Shown here piece after piece: positions 6,414 through 15,915 of a DNA stretch of 25,737 nucleotides; positions within the stretch are counted from its first letter, which is position 1; the number at the start of each line of letters is the position of its first letter. Source of the stretch: UKL13-2 sp044228625 (GTDB taxonomy: Bacteria; Pseudomonadota; Gammaproteobacteria; Burkholderiales; Usitatibacteraceae). The stretch lies in assembly GCA_044228625.1 (NCBI GenBank), contig JBGAUM010000046.1:1-25737 (forward strand), given 5' to 3'. The notes beneath the pieces were generated by a model. That model had not been told where the DNA came from and did no database searches. It saw nothing but the letters and a program-made list of their open reading frames with translations. The translations under genes and the position numbers were made by a program.

Positions 6414-8053
6414 AGCTTCAACTTTCCGAGGACTCAAAGGTCGATCATGCCGCCTATCAGGCGCACCTGGAATCGATCATTGCCGATTTGCGGAATCCCC
6501 CCAAGGCCCTCGACGCCATGGCGACCGCAGGTGCGGTGGCGATTGCGCTTGCCGATTTCGAGGAAAAATCAGCGCCGGTCAGAGCGGCAGCGCTGAACAT
6601 GTCCTTTCAGCGGGTGGACATGGAGCACGGAGAATTCCTGTGGCTGGCAGACATCTACGCGCGCCTCGCCGCGGCCGTCAGGACGCTGGCCGACAAAGTC
6701 TCCGACAGCGATGCCGTCCCCCCGGCCATTCGCGTTCGTTTCTGGGCGCATGCGTTGCTGGCCGGCGGCAATGAATGCAAGTGGCGGCTGATCGCAGGAT
6801 TGCGGTCATCCCCCGCCCAAATCCATTGGCACCACTTGCAGCTCGGACGCGCCCAGGCTGACCAAACCGCCGACGTGGTGATCAGCATTCCGATCGAGGG
6901 CTCGAGCCGCGAAACGAGCGTGGAAGCCTTGTACATGCGGGCGCTGTTGCTGGAGCGTCTGGCCAGCGGCAACCTCAACGCACAGCAGATCGAGATACTT
7001 GACGAGTGGCTGCTGGCCTGGATGCATTCGCTCATCGTCTCGCGCAAGCGTCCGGAAGACGAAAATGCACTGGTCGCGGATCTAACCGGCTCCAAAGGAT
7101 TCACGTTGGCCCTTCGTGGCGACCCCGAGGGCGATCCGCGCGGCAAGGTTTACCTTCCCGTCAAACCGATCATGCGCCAGCTGGACCATGCGATCGAGCG
7201 CTTTCACCAGGGTTTGATTTTTCCGGGATTTGGCCTGGGCATGCACTTTCGCATTGAAGAGCACGCCGGCGTCATCGATTATCTGTCCAGAGAGTTCGCG
7301 CTCCTGATGGCGCGCAAAGAGTTCAAACAGCCCCGAATCGCCGCCGAGGGTTTTCGGGACGCCGCGGTCTTCGTCGGGATGAATGACATCCTGACACGCG
7401 CCGTCCAGGCGTCGGAGGCGTCGCTATTGCGAATTGCGGCGCCAATGGTCCATGGCGGCGCGGGCAAAGGCAGCTTTGCGGCGCTGGATCCCGCGATGCG
7501 CGTGTTGACGGTGAGCGATGTCAGTGAGTCCGGTTTTGGATTAATCGCCGGTGCCGACCACCAGGATGCGCTGGCTGTCGGCGACATTGCAGCCGTTCGT
7601 CTGACGGCGCAGTCTCCGGCGACCATTTGCGTGGTGACACGCAAGGTGCGCCAGCCCCAGTCGCGCGGCACGTTGATCGGGCTGCGCATCCTTACGCGCA
7701 CAGCACGCCCGTTGTCGCTGGAGCATGCCGGGAACGACGAGAAGTCGTCCGGCGGCACCAAGGGTGCACGACCAGCTGTATCCGCAATCTTTATTCCCGG
7801 TGAAGACACGTCCGGTCGCGGCGATTCCATCATCGTGAGCGAAACGGTGTATCGCGGCCCCGCGACTTTTCGAGCCCGGCTTGGAAGTGACACGTTTTGC
7901 GTCACGTTGGGTCGCATCAAGAAGCAGGGACGCGGGTGGAAAATGGCCGCCTTCAGCGTCACCCGCTGGGACCCCGCCACACATGACAATGATGCGGCGA
8001 GGGCAGCAAGAACTAGCGCAAACGCTCCAGCAACATCGCATCGCCGTAGCTGA
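6410..8053 (+). CDS. Cytoplasmic protein of unknown function with PilZ-like C-terminal region, 547 aa
   Basis: The first 345 residues are helical and do not match a family that I know. Residues about 362-430 look like a PilZ-type beta barrel: a D-x-S-x-x-G motif at 370-375 (SDVSESGFGL), then VGDIAAVRL and VVTRKVR-x7-LIGLRIL. PilZ domains bind cyclic di-GMP, but the usual N-terminal RxxxR is not visible, so binding may be lost. A second possible small barrel (about 475-530, DSIIVSETVYRGPATF onwards) follows a polar linker. No signal peptide or membrane segment is seen. The start overlaps the stop of the 179-aa gene by four bases. The last 13 codons and the stop overlap the 3' end of queA on the other strand by 41 bases. 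A role in surface attachment, motility or pilus control is a guess from the PilZ resemblance. Confidence 0.75.
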   Translation: MKLQLSEDSKVDHAAYQAHLESIIADLRNPPKALDAMATAGAVAIALADFEEKSAPVRAAALNMSFQRVDMEHGEFLWLADIYARLAAAVRTLADKVSDSDAVPPAIRVRFWAHALLAGGNECKWRLIAGLRSSPAQIHWHHLQLGRAQADQTADVVISIPIEGSSRETSVEALYMRALLLERLASGNLNAQQIEILDEWLLAWMHSLIVSRKRPEDENALVADLTGSKGFTLALRGDPEGDPRGKVYLPVKPIMRQLDHAIERFHQGLIFPGFGLGMHFRIEEHAGVIDYLSREFALLMARKEFKQPRIAAEGFRDAAVFVGMNDILTRAVQASEASLLRIAAPMVHGGAGKGSFAALDPAMRVLTVSDVSESGFGLIAGADHQDALAVGDIAAVRLTAQSPATICVVTRKVRQPQSRGTLIGLRILTRTARPLSLEHAGNDEKSSGGTKGARPAVSAIFIPGEDTSGRGDSIIVSETVYRGPATFRARLGSDTFCVTLGRIKKQGRGWKMAAFSVTRWDPATHDNDAARAARTSANAPATSHRRS

Positions 8054-9050
8054 AGAACCGGTAACGCGACGCAATGGCGTGCGCGTAAGCGCGGCGGATG
8101 TTCTCCGTTCCCGCAAATGCCGACACCAGCATCATGAGCGTGGACTTTGGCAGATGAAAATTGGTGATCAGCCGGTCGACCACGCGGAATTCAAACCCCG
8201 GCGTTACAAACAAGCGCGTGCTCGCGGATCCGGCTGTCACCTCTCCGGAGTTCCCGCATAAGGCGGCGGATTCGAGCGTGCGCAAGCTCGTGGTCCCCAC
8301 TGCGATGATGCGGCGCCCCGCTGACCTTGCAGCATTGACGAGATGCGCCGTCGATTCCGGGACCTGATACCACTCCTGGTGCATGACGTGCGTTGAAATG
8401 TCATCGCCGCGCACCGGCTGAAAAGTCCCGGCACCGACATGAAGCGTCACATGCGCGAGCTCGACACCCATTTCCTGCAGGGAGGCGCGCATCTTGACAT
8501 CAAAGTGCAGCCCTGCGGTCGGGGCGGCGACTGAGCCTGGCTCATTCGCGTAGACGGTCTGATAGCGCACCAAGTCGACTGCAGAAGGCATGTGATCAAT
8601 GTAGGGCGGCAGCGGCACTTCGCCGATGGCTTCGGTGACTTCGAGCACTTTGTGGTTCCCAAAGTCCAGCACAAACAAGTCATCTTGGCGGCCCTTGACC
8701 CCTGCCGAAATGCCCTCGGCAAACTCGAGCCGCGAGCCTGCCTTTGGCGATTTGGAGGCACGAACATGTGCCGTTGCGACGCTGCCTTCAGGAAAAATGT
8801 GTTCGATCAGCACCTCAGCCTTGCCGCCGCTGTCCTTTTGCCCCAGCAACCTTGCCTTGATCACGGCGGAATCGTTGAACACCATGACATCGCCTTTGCG
8901 CACCAATGCCGCCAATTCCCGAAACTGACGATCAAACAATGCACCGGTGGAAGTCTCAAGATGCAACAATCGGCTATCGCCCCGAGAGGCCGGCGGATGC
9001 TGGGCAATCAGGTCCGGTGGCAAGTCAAAATCGAAATCGGAAAGCTGCAT
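8013..9050 (-). CDS. queA: QueA, S-adenosylmethionine:tRNA ribosyltransferase-isomerase
   Basis: This 345-residue enzyme transfers and isomerises the ribosyl part of S-adenosylmethionine to 7-aminomethyl-7-deazaguanine in tRNA, forming epoxyqueuosine. The family's key motifs are present: NDSAVIKARLLGQK near the N-terminus, PLPPYI, the signature GSVAAPTAGLHFD, HVTLHVGAGTFQPV, TTSLRTLESAA and TNFHLPKSTLMMLVSAF. The start at 9050 (MQLSDFDFDLPPDLIAQHP) fits the family; a GTG at 9074 would add eight residues without a ribosome binding site. tgt, which often follows queA, is not present: the downstream neighbour is convergent and overlaps by 41 bases. queA is divergent from tRNA-Leu. Confidence 0.96.
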   Translation of the reverse strand: MQLSDFDFDLPPDLIAQHPPASRGDSRLLHLETSTGALFDRQFRELAALVRKGDVMVFNDSAVIKARLLGQKDSGGKAEVLIEHIFPEGSVATAHVRASKSPKAGSRLEFAEGISAGVKGRQDDLFVLDFGNHKVLEVTEAIGEVPLPPYIDHMPSAVDLVRYQTVYANEPGSVAAPTAGLHFDVKMRASLQEMGVELAHVTLHVGAGTFQPVRGDDISTHVMHQEWYQVPESTAHLVNAARSAGRRIIAVGTTSLRTLESAALCGNSGEVTAGSASTRLFVTPGFEFRVVDRLITNFHLPKSTLMMLVSAFAGTENIRRAYAHAIASRYRFFSYGDAMLLERLR

Positions 9051-9086
9051 GTCTGCGTGGGATAAAAAAGGCACGCGAGCTTACGC

Positions 9087-9092
9087 TATAAT
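9087..9092 (+). promoter_or_regulatory. -10 box of the tRNA-Leu promoter
   Basis: A consensus TATAAT lies 67 bases before the tRNA and is followed by a GC-rich stretch (CGCGCC), the discriminator type found in stringently controlled stable-RNA promoters. No good -35 box is seen at 16-18 bases upstream. Confidence 0.5.
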
Positions 9093-9159
9093 TCGCGCCT
9101 CGCAAACACTCTTGCGAACAGTCACCAGAGGCTCCGAGCGATGTTCGGGGCTTGCAAAT

Positions 9160-9246
9160 GCCGGGATGGCGGAACTGGTAGACGCACTGGACTCAAAATC
9201 CAGCGGTAGCGATACCGTGCCGGTTCGATTCCGGCTCCCGGCACCA
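9160..9246 (+). tRNA. tRNA-Leu(CAA)
   Basis: The gene is complete, 87 bases with encoded CCA. The acceptor strands GCCGGGA (9160-9166) and TCCCGGC (9236-9242) pair fully. The anticodon arm is CTGGA-CTCAAAA-TCCAG with anticodon CAA, which reads the leucine codon UUG. A long variable arm follows (CGGTAGCGATACCG), as in class II tRNAs, and then a T-arm with GGTTCGATTCC. A terminator follows directly. Confidence 0.97.
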
Positions 9247-9252
9247 CACAAG

Positions 9253-9280
9253 AAAAATGGCCCGTTTGCGGGCCATTTTT
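9253..9280 (+). terminator. Rho-independent terminator of tRNA-Leu
   Basis: An 11-bp stem AAAATGGCCCG/CGGGCCATTTT (9254-9264 and 9269-9279) with a TTTG loop ends in a T run. Its symmetry allows it to work in either direction. The following bases 9281-9431 hold no gene that I can support. Confidence 0.93.
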
Positions 9281-9431
9281 CATTCCGGGCCCAGTGCGCA
9301 TTGAACGGCGAATCTCTTGGCCCGGTCGGTTCATCCCGATACGCATGCCACATTGATAGCGGCGCCCCATCCTTCAGGCGGTCAACCAACAAACTCCAAT
9401 GCCTGCGCGCCGTTCAGGGCAAAAATCGGCC

Positions 9432-9456
9432 AAAACCCATGCCAGTACTTGGGTTT
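9432..9456 (-). terminator. Possible terminator of the MacAB-type operon
   Basis: A 7-bp stem AAACCCA/TGGGTTT (9433-9439 and 9450-9456) with a 10-base loop lies just after the stop of the last permease on the minus strand and runs into TTTT. Stem and T tract are both modest. Confidence 0.4.
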
Positions 9457-9467
9457 CCCTTTGCACT

Positions 9468-10634
9468 TCAAGCCGCTCTGAGCGCATCGACGATTTTCAG
9501 TCTCGACGCTTTCATTGCGGGCAAAAAACCGCCAACGAAACCCATGAAGAGGGCAAACAACAGCGTCTTCACCACAATACCTGCCGTCAATGTGAACCCG
9601 AAGGCGAGTTGCGAAAACGACTGGAAATTCAACGTCGAAATCGTGAATGCCTGGAGAAATGAGGCCAGAAACAATCCTGCCAAGCCGCCGATCAATGCGA
9701 GCATCAGCGACTCAATGAGGAAGGCGACCAGGATCGAGGGGCGGCGGAATCCCAGCGCCCGCAAAGTGCCGATCTCCGCAGTTCGTGTCGCGACGGCCGA
9801 GTACATCGTGATGGCGGCACCGATCATCGCGCCTGCGGAGAAGATGACAGACAGCACCGTACCCAAAATGGAAATGAAGGTGGACAGCGCCTTGGACTGG
9901 TCTTCGTAAAAAATCCGCTCACGCTTGCTTTCCAATTGCATGCGAATGTCATCAGCGACATTCTTGTTGATGGCCGTGAACGCGTCAGGATGGTTCAGGC
10001 GCACCAGCATGGACGAAAAATTCAGGCGGCGAAACGATTGCATCAGCAACTCGGCATCGCCCCACACTTCGGAATCGAACGCACTCTTGCCCCCGTCGAA
10101 GTGGCCCACCACGGTCCACTCGCGACCGGCGAACTTGAGCTGCTGGCCGATCTCGACGCCTTCAAATTCCTGGCGAACATTGAGCCCCACGATGATCTCG
10201 GACGACCCAGGTCGAAACGGGCGGCCTGCGGTGATCTTGACCTGCGGGCGCAGGATCAGGCCATTCTTCGCAACGCCGCGCGCAACGATGTTGGAGGGGC
10301 GATCCTGTCCACGCTTGACCAGCCCAATCAGCACGACCGATTCCTTGGACACCAGCGGCAATCCCTCGCGGTCACGCGCGACTTCCGGCTGGCTCTCGAC
10401 CAACGCGGCCTGGTCACGCGTGATGCCACTCTGGATTTCGGTCTCGGCACCCTTCCGGATGAACATCGCGTTGTCGATGGAGCCGGTGCCCACCATGGTC
10501 TTGTTCAAGCCGGCGTCCAGCATCAGAACCGCCGAGAAAACGAAGGCGACCAGCGCCATCCCGGCCGCGGTAAGTGCCGTCGTGAGCTTGCGCGTCCAGA
10601 GATTGCGAAAAATGTAAGAAAGGGGGATCTTCAT
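9468..10634 (-). CDS. ABC transporter permease, MacB/FtsX type (second permease)
   Basis: This 388-residue inner-membrane permease has one transmembrane helix near residues 18-42 (TALTAAGMALVAFVFSAVLML), a periplasmic domain of about 215 residues resembling the MacB periplasmic core, then three C-terminal helices in an FtsX domain. In that domain, YSAVATRTAEIGTLRALGFRR is the conserved cytoplasmic loop that contacts the ATPase. A GGAGGTTTCTCG site precedes the ATG. The gene is the last of four on the minus strand, 61 bases after the other permease, which has the same layout but differs in sequence. The two probably form a heterodimeric permease. MacB-type systems move substrates such as lipoproteins, peptides or macrolides out of the periplasm; the substrate here cannot be read. 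Confidence 0.93.
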   Translation of the reverse strand: MKIPLSYIFRNLWTRKLTTALTAAGMALVAFVFSAVLMLDAGLNKTMVGTGSIDNAMFIRKGAETEIQSGITRDQAALVESQPEVARDREGLPLVSKESVVLIGLVKRGQDRPSNIVARGVAKNGLILRPQVKITAGRPFRPGSSEIIVGLNVRQEFEGVEIGQQLKFAGREWTVVGHFDGGKSAFDSEVWGDAELLMQSFRRLNFSSMLVRLNHPDAFTAINKNVADDIRMQLESKRERIFYEDQSKALSTFISILGTVLSVIFSAGAMIGAAITMYSAVATRTAEIGTLRALGFRRPSILVAFLIESLMLALIGGLAGLFLASFLQAFTISTLNFQSFSQLAFGFTLTAGIVVKTLLFALFMGFVGGFLPAMKASRLKIVDALRAA

Positions 10635-10695
10635 CGAGAAACCTCCCGCTCAGGAAGGGCGCAGGCGCGCGCGCCTCGCACAATCCATCAATGGC

Positions 10696-11856
10696 TTATC
10701 CCACATGGCGCAACCCTTCCACAATGCGGATGCGGGCAGAGCGCCACCCGGGTACCAGGGCAGCAACGAAACCCACCACACCTGCACAAACCCATTGCAT
10801 GGCGACAGTGTCGCCGCTGACCTTGAACGCGGCAAACGCCGCGCCCGCCGGTGACGCTGCAAAGCCGGCAGCCATCGGAAAGGTCAGCAAGACACCCAGT
10901 CCCGCGCCAATCAGACAAAGCATCATGGCTTCTCCAAACACCAACGCAGCCACAAAGCCGGGGGAAAACCCCAGTGCCTTCAGGGTGGCGTACTCCGCCG
11001 TCCGCTCGCGCGCCGTCATCGCCATGGTGTTGGCCACGACCGCCATGATGATGAAGATCACCACAAACGACACAATGCGAATGGCAAGGACAATCGTTTC
11101 CATTTGCGCCACAAATCCAAGCTGAAAAGCCTTCTCGGTTTCCGTCAACGTTTCGGCCAGCGAATTCTTGAATTCCGCATCGATGGCGCGCGCGATCTCC
11201 GCCGTGCGCGTTGGGTCCGTCACTTCTACGTTGAACACGCCAATCTGGTCGGCGCGGCGCGGGTAACGTTTCTTGAGCCATTCATTCACGTAGTCCCAAT
11301 GGAAATAGAACTGACGCGTCAATGCGACTTCGTCCCGACCGTCATAAATCGCGCGGACCGTGAACTGCCACTCGCCGGGGAAGATCGTCCCGCGGATCGG
11401 GACGGTGTCCCCAACTTTCCAGCCGAACTGGTCGGCGAGCTTGCGCCCGACCACGGCTCCCTGCCGGTCGCGCTTGAATGCCAGCAACTCCTCCGGCTTG
11501 ATGATGAATTCGGAATACATCTCGAGATAGTTCTCGTGGTCCACCGCGAACTGTGGAAAAAAATTCTTGGGTTCGATGTAGATGCCACCAAACCACTGCG
11601 AATGGGAAACCGATTTCACTCCGGGAATGGCCTTGATGCGCTCTCTGTAGTAGGCGGGCATCGGAAAGACCAGCGATATCGCATTGCGCGTGATCATGCG
11701 CGCATTTGAAGACGCATTCGCCCCCGCGAACCAGGCATCCACCACGGTTTGCAACAACCCGAACGCCATGACCGCGATGATGAGGCCGGTAATGGTCAAC
11801 GCCGTGCGGAGCTTTGCACGGAAAACGTTTTTGAAGATGAGTTTCAGGAAGAACAT
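10696..11856 (-). CDS. ABC transporter permease, MacB/FtsX type (first permease)
   Basis: This 386-residue inner-membrane protein has a first helix at about residues 17-40 (RTALTITGLIIAVMAFGLLQ), a periplasmic domain (residues about 45-260, with many aromatic residues: FPMPAYYRERIKAIPGVKSV, FYFHWDYVNEWLKKRYP), then three C-terminal helices. The loop ARERTAEYATLKALGFSPGF is the FtsX-domain coupling segment, and GWRSARIRIVEGLR is the typical end. It follows the ATPase gene after 48 bases and precedes the second permease by 61 bases, so it is part of the same operon. It most likely pairs with the second permease around a dimer of the ATPase. Confidence 0.93.
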   Translation of the reverse strand: MFFLKLIFKNVFRAKLRTALTITGLIIAVMAFGLLQTVVDAWFAGANASSNARMITRNAISLVFPMPAYYRERIKAIPGVKSVSHSQWFGGIYIEPKNFFPQFAVDHENYLEMYSEFIIKPEELLAFKRDRQGAVVGRKLADQFGWKVGDTVPIRGTIFPGEWQFTVRAIYDGRDEVALTRQFYFHWDYVNEWLKKRYPRRADQIGVFNVEVTDPTRTAEIARAIDAEFKNSLAETLTETEKAFQLGFVAQMETIVLAIRIVSFVVIFIIMAVVANTMAMTARERTAEYATLKALGFSPGFVAALVFGEAMMLCLIGAGLGVLLTFPMAAGFAASPAGAAFAAFKVSGDTVAMQWVCAGVVGFVAALVPGWRSARIRIVEGLRHVG

Positions 11857-11904
11857 GGCAACGATCGTGGGCTGAGTGGACAGGGCCGAGGCGGAGGAGA
11901 CTCG

Positions 11905-12582
<678 letters not shown>

Positions 12583-12589
12583 CGCGGAT

Positions 12590-13804
12590 CTACTTCTTCG
12601 CGATGCTGACTTTTGATCCGTCACTGAGCTTGTCGCCCGGCTTCAGGATCACCTTGTCTCCCGCCTTGACGCCGCCGACTTTCGTGAGATCGCCCACCTT
12701 TTCGCCGATGGTCACCGGAGCAAGCCTGGCCTTGTCACCATCGAGAAGGAAGACGACGTTCTTGCCGTCGCGTTTGGTAATTGCATCGCCCTGCACGGCG
12801 GTGACGCTCTTGCGCTCTTCAGGCATTAGTTCGCGCGAAAGGAACGCCACCTTGGCAGACATGTCCGGAAGCACCCGGGAATCCTTTTCCACGAATTCCA
12901 CTTTGACCAACACCGTGGCTTTCGAGCGATCCACCGTGGGAACGATGCGGCTCACCTTCCCAAGCAAGCGCAATTCGGGGAAGGCATCGAGCTGGATTTC
13001 GACCGGTTGGCCCACCTTGATTTTTGCGAGGGAAACTTCCGACACGTCAGCCTCGACTTCCAGCGTCGCCATGTCCGCAATATTGACCACCGCACCCTTG
13101 GTGTCGGCCGCCGAGGAGAACGGGGTAATGATGTCGCCGACGTTGGCGTTCTTGGTCAGCACCACGGCATCAAACGGCGCGCGAATCAGGGTTTGTTCTA
13201 CGCTGACATTCGAGGCGCGCACATTGGCCTCAGCCACGCCGATGGCGCCGTTGAGCGACGCCACCGCGGCACGCGCCTTGTCGGCACGCGCCTTTGCAGC
13301 GTCGAGCGCCGCGCCGGAAATGAAATTCTTGTTGGAAAGATCCTCACTGCGCTTCAGGTTGGCATCCGCGTCCCGCAATTCCGCCATTCCCTGCTCCAGA
13401 TTGGCCTTGGCAGCACGTAGCGCCGCATTGGCTTGGTCGTTGGCGGCCGAAACATCGCGGTTTTCGATGCGCGCCAGAATCTGGCCCGCCTTGACGATCG
13501 AGCCTTCCTGCACGCCCAGGTACTCCAGCCGTCCCGTCGCCTTGGTGGACACGGCTGCCTTGCGTTGTGCGGTGACTCTACCCGTGGCATTGAGCACGGT
13601 GATGGATTGCGACGGATAGGCAGTCGCCACCACGGTGGTCTCGATGGTGACTGCCCGGTTGGAGCCCATCATCAACGCGACCAGCACCAGCGCGACAAGC
13701 CCCAATACGATGCCGATGATCCACTTTCCCCTGCCACCACTTTTCCCTTTGAAGGCTTTTTGGTCGCGGGCAATCGAGAGCTGAGAAAGGTCGGGCGTGT
13801 TCAC
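12590..13804 (-). CDS. Periplasmic adaptor (membrane fusion protein), MacA/HlyD type
   Basis: This 404-residue adaptor has a basic N-terminal tail, a single membrane anchor at about residues 28-47 (WIIGIVLGLVALVLVALMMG), then a split biotinyl-lipoyl domain (VSTKATGRLEYLGVQEGSIVKAGQILARIENRD), an alanine-rich coiled-coil hairpin (about 117-200), the second lipoyl half (LIRAPFDAVVLTKNANVGDIITP), a beta-barrel and a membrane-proximal domain. It links the ABC permeases to an outer-membrane channel, which is not encoded here and is presumably a shared TolC. The start codon is GTG at 13804. It is the first gene of the operon adaptor-ATPase-permease-permease. Confidence 0.94.
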   Translation of the reverse strand: MNTPDLSQLSIARDQKAFKGKSGGRGKWIIGIVLGLVALVLVALMMGSNRAVTIETTVVATAYPSQSITVLNATGRVTAQRKAAVSTKATGRLEYLGVQEGSIVKAGQILARIENRDVSAANDQANAALRAAKANLEQGMAELRDADANLKRSEDLSNKNFISGAALDAAKARADKARAAVASLNGAIGVAEANVRASNVSVEQTLIRAPFDAVVLTKNANVGDIITPFSSAADTKGAVVNIADMATLEVEADVSEVSLAKIKVGQPVEIQLDAFPELRLLGKVSRIVPTVDRSKATVLVKVEFVEKDSRVLPDMSAKVAFLSRELMPEERKSVTAVQGDAITKRDGKNVVFLLDGDKARLAPVTIGEKVGDLTKVGGVKAGDKVILKPGDKLSDGSKVSIAKK

Positions 13805-13836
13805 GGCGTTGAATCCAGGGTCAAATAAGTGCCGCG

Positions 13837-13842
13837 ATTATA
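13837..13842 (-). promoter_or_regulatory. -10 box for the adaptor-ABC operon
   Basis: A perfect TATAAT on the minus strand lies 33 bases before the GTG start of the adaptor, giving a short leader. The -35 region (AACGTG or GAACGT) is poor, so an activator may be needed. Confidence 0.45.
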
Positions 13843-13918
13843 GGTGACCGCTCGTTCGGCACGTTCTTGACATGCGACCAGCCGCAGACATTGGGTCGCC
13901 AATGGCAGCCTGCGCGCG

Positions 13919-14755
13919 TCAATCGCGCAAGAGGTGCTCGAACAGGAAACCGGTGGACCGCGCTTCGCCGGACGCAAACGCGTCCACGATTGTGAAATGG
14001 TTGGCGTCATGCACTTCGCATGCCTCGATATCCATACCCGGCCAGGCGCGTTTCAAAAGCGCCGATTGTGCGCGAAAGGCCTCTGTTTCCTGATCACCGG
14101 TTTCGAGGCATACGGGCAAATCATGTGCTGGCGCCAGTAATGCCGGGGAGCCTTGGCGGGCCGACGCTTCATCGAGGCACAAGTCCACATTCATGGAGCA
14201 GCGCAATAGCGGCTCCAACACGAACAACCCCGACAGGCTCGCGACGGCGCAAAGGCCCGCGTGCAGCGCCGAAGCCTTCCGGGTCAACATCATGGTCGCC
14301 AACTGCCCGCCGGCAGAATGCCCGGCAAGGGCATAACGCTGCATTGGAAGTCCCAGTTCTCTTGAGCGGTCGACGAGCTCATCCAAGGCTTGTGCACAGT
14401 CGTTCACCACGCTGGCCAGCGGGACTTCGGGACACAGTCGATATCCTACCAAGGCGACCGTAATGCGTCGCGCCAGAAATGGCGCCGCAACGAACGAGAA
14501 CATCGACTTGTCCAAGGAGCGCCAGTAGCCGCCGTGGATGAACGCCAACGTCGCCACGGGATCCGGGGCATGAAGGATATCGACGGCCTGTCTGGCGTGT
14601 GCGGCATAGGCCACTCCCAGCGAGCACTCCCGGCCTGCGCGCAGGATCTCGGACACCCTCGCCCAACGTGCAAAGATCTCTGCATGCTCCGGCACCCTGG
14701 CGCGTTGGTTGTACTCCCGCTCGAGGTCTGGGTCGATGCCGGCTTTATCGGCCAT
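13919..14755 (-). CDS. Alpha/beta hydrolase, kynurenine-formamidase-like
   Basis: This 278-residue cytosolic hydrolase carries an oxyanion-hole motif HGGYW (74-78), the nucleophile elbow GHSAGG with Ser147, a probable acid Asp221 (LETGDQETEAF) and His253 (DANHFTIV), so the triad is complete. HGGYW followed by a long cap region is characteristic of the arylformamidase type (mouse Afmid, yeast Bna7), which hydrolyses N-formylkynurenine in tryptophan breakdown; carboxylesterases of the hormone-sensitive-lipase group are the alternative. No other kynurenine-pathway gene is near, so the substrate is open. The ATG at 14755 follows AGGAG. The LysR gene lies upstream on the same strand, 87 bases away. 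Confidence 0.85.
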   Translation of the reverse strand: MADKAGIDPDLEREYNQRARVPEHAEIFARWARVSEILRAGRECSLGVAYAAHARQAVDILHAPDPVATLAFIHGGYWRSLDKSMFSFVAAPFLARRITVALVGYRLCPEVPLASVVNDCAQALDELVDRSRELGLPMQRYALAGHSAGGQLATMMLTRKASALHAGLCAVASLSGLFVLEPLLRCSMNVDLCLDEASARQGSPALLAPAHDLPVCLETGDQETEAFRAQSALLKRAWPGMDIEACEVHDANHFTIVDAFASGEARSTGFLFEHLLRD

Positions 14756-14842
14756 CCATCACTCCTAAACGCCTTTAGGAACGTCTGAAGTTGGACACGT
14801 CACAGGATCGCCACAAATTTCAGTCGATCCGCTTGAGCGCCC

Positions 14843-15754
14843 TTACTTCTTTTCCCAATAGGGCCTTTCGCCGTAGACGGTCTTCAGGTGCTCGATGAAC
14901 AGCCGCACCTTGGCCGGCTGATGCTTGCGCCCGGCAAACACGGCATAAATGTCGTTGCCCGGCGCCGAGTACTTGCCCAGCACTTCGACCAAACGGCCTT
15001 TTTCAATGTCTTCCGCAACTTCCCAGCTGCTACGCCAGGCCAAGCCTTGACCCGCCAACGCCCAGCGCGTCAGCACTTCGCCATCATTGCAATGAATCTG
15101 GCCGGACACTTTGACGACGACATTGCGGTTGTTGTCACGGAAGGACCATGCGTCGGACAGCCCTTCTTCCGTCGACGTGACAATGCATCGATGCCGGGCC
15201 AGGTCTGCCAAGGTGTTCGGCTTGCCGTTACGCTTGAAATAATCTGGAGAACCCACGACCACCCGGTGATTGCGGGCCAGCTTGGTCGCCACCAGGTCCA
15301 CATTCTTCATGTCAGCGATCCGGATCGCGAGGTCGACATGCTCATTCTTGAGATCGACGATGCGCTCCGACAAATGCAGCGTCACATCGAGGTTGGGGTT
15401 TGCCGCGACAAATGCCGGAATATGCGGTGCTACGTGACGACGTCCAAACGCCGTAGGCGCCGAGACGATCAGCCGGCCACTGGCATTGCGCGCGCCAAGC
15501 GTCAACGAGTTCTCGGCAGACTTGAGGTCTGCGAGCACGCGCTTGATGTCCTCCTCAAACGCGGCGCCTTCCGGCGTCAAGGTGATCTTGCGCGTCGAAC
15601 GCTTGAACAGCTTCACCCCCAGTTGCTCCTCCAACTGGTCGATCCGGCGACCCACCATCGCGGGTGTGACACCTTCATCCCGTGCAACGGCCGACAAACT
15701 CTCGGCCTTGGCCACCTCCACAAAGGTCACCAGTGCTTTCATGCGATCCATCAT
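14843..15754 (-). CDS. LysR-type transcriptional regulator, divergent from aceB
   Basis: This 303-residue regulator has a helix-turn-helix in residues 1-60 (LSAVARDEGVTPAMVGRRIDQLEEQLG, then LFKRSTRKITLTPEG) and a type 2 periplasmic-binding-like effector domain from about 92 (SGRLIVSAPTAFGRRHVAPHIPAF). It belongs to the CrgA/PA3398-like group of LysR proteins, whose effectors vary. GGAGGGG lies directly before the ATG. It is divergent from malate synthase with a 263-base AT-rich gap, the classic arrangement for a LysR regulator and its target, so control of aceB is a reasonable inference. The hydrolase downstream may be co-transcribed. Confidence 0.92.
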   Translation of the reverse strand: MMDRMKALVTFVEVAKAESLSAVARDEGVTPAMVGRRIDQLEEQLGVKLFKRSTRKITLTPEGAAFEEDIKRVLADLKSAENSLTLGARNASGRLIVSAPTAFGRRHVAPHIPAFVAANPNLDVTLHLSERIVDLKNEHVDLAIRIADMKNVDLVATKLARNHRVVVGSPDYFKRNGKPNTLADLARHRCIVTSTEEGLSDAWSFRDNNRNVVVKVSGQIHCNDGEVLTRWALAGQGLAWRSSWEVAEDIEKGRLVEVLGKYSAPGNDIYAVFAGRKHQPAKVRLFIEHLKTVYGERPYWEKK

Positions 15755-15825
15755 CCCCTCCGACTGTAAAACGTATGAACGGCGTTGTTTTTTCGAGTCT
15801 TGCTACGGCAGCTTTTGTTATTTTC

Positions 15826-15860
15826 GCTATAGATCGTTTTTCAAAACATTGACAATGATC
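15826..15860 (-). promoter_or_regulatory. Promoter and dyad upstream of the LysR gene
   Basis: On the minus strand TTGTCA (+ 15850-15855) and TATAGC (+ 15826-15831) are 18 bases apart and could be the regulator's promoter. Overlapping it are a perfect dyad CATTG-A-CAATG (15848-15858) and an imperfect outer one (GATCGTTTT/ACAATGATC, 15832-15860). A LysR protein bound there would repress itself and could activate aceB. The boxes are only partly consensus. Confidence 0.4.
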
Positions 15861-15915
15861 TATTTTTCCACCCGAAAAGACACCGATTCCGAATTGTATG
15901 AAATGCTTTCGATTT

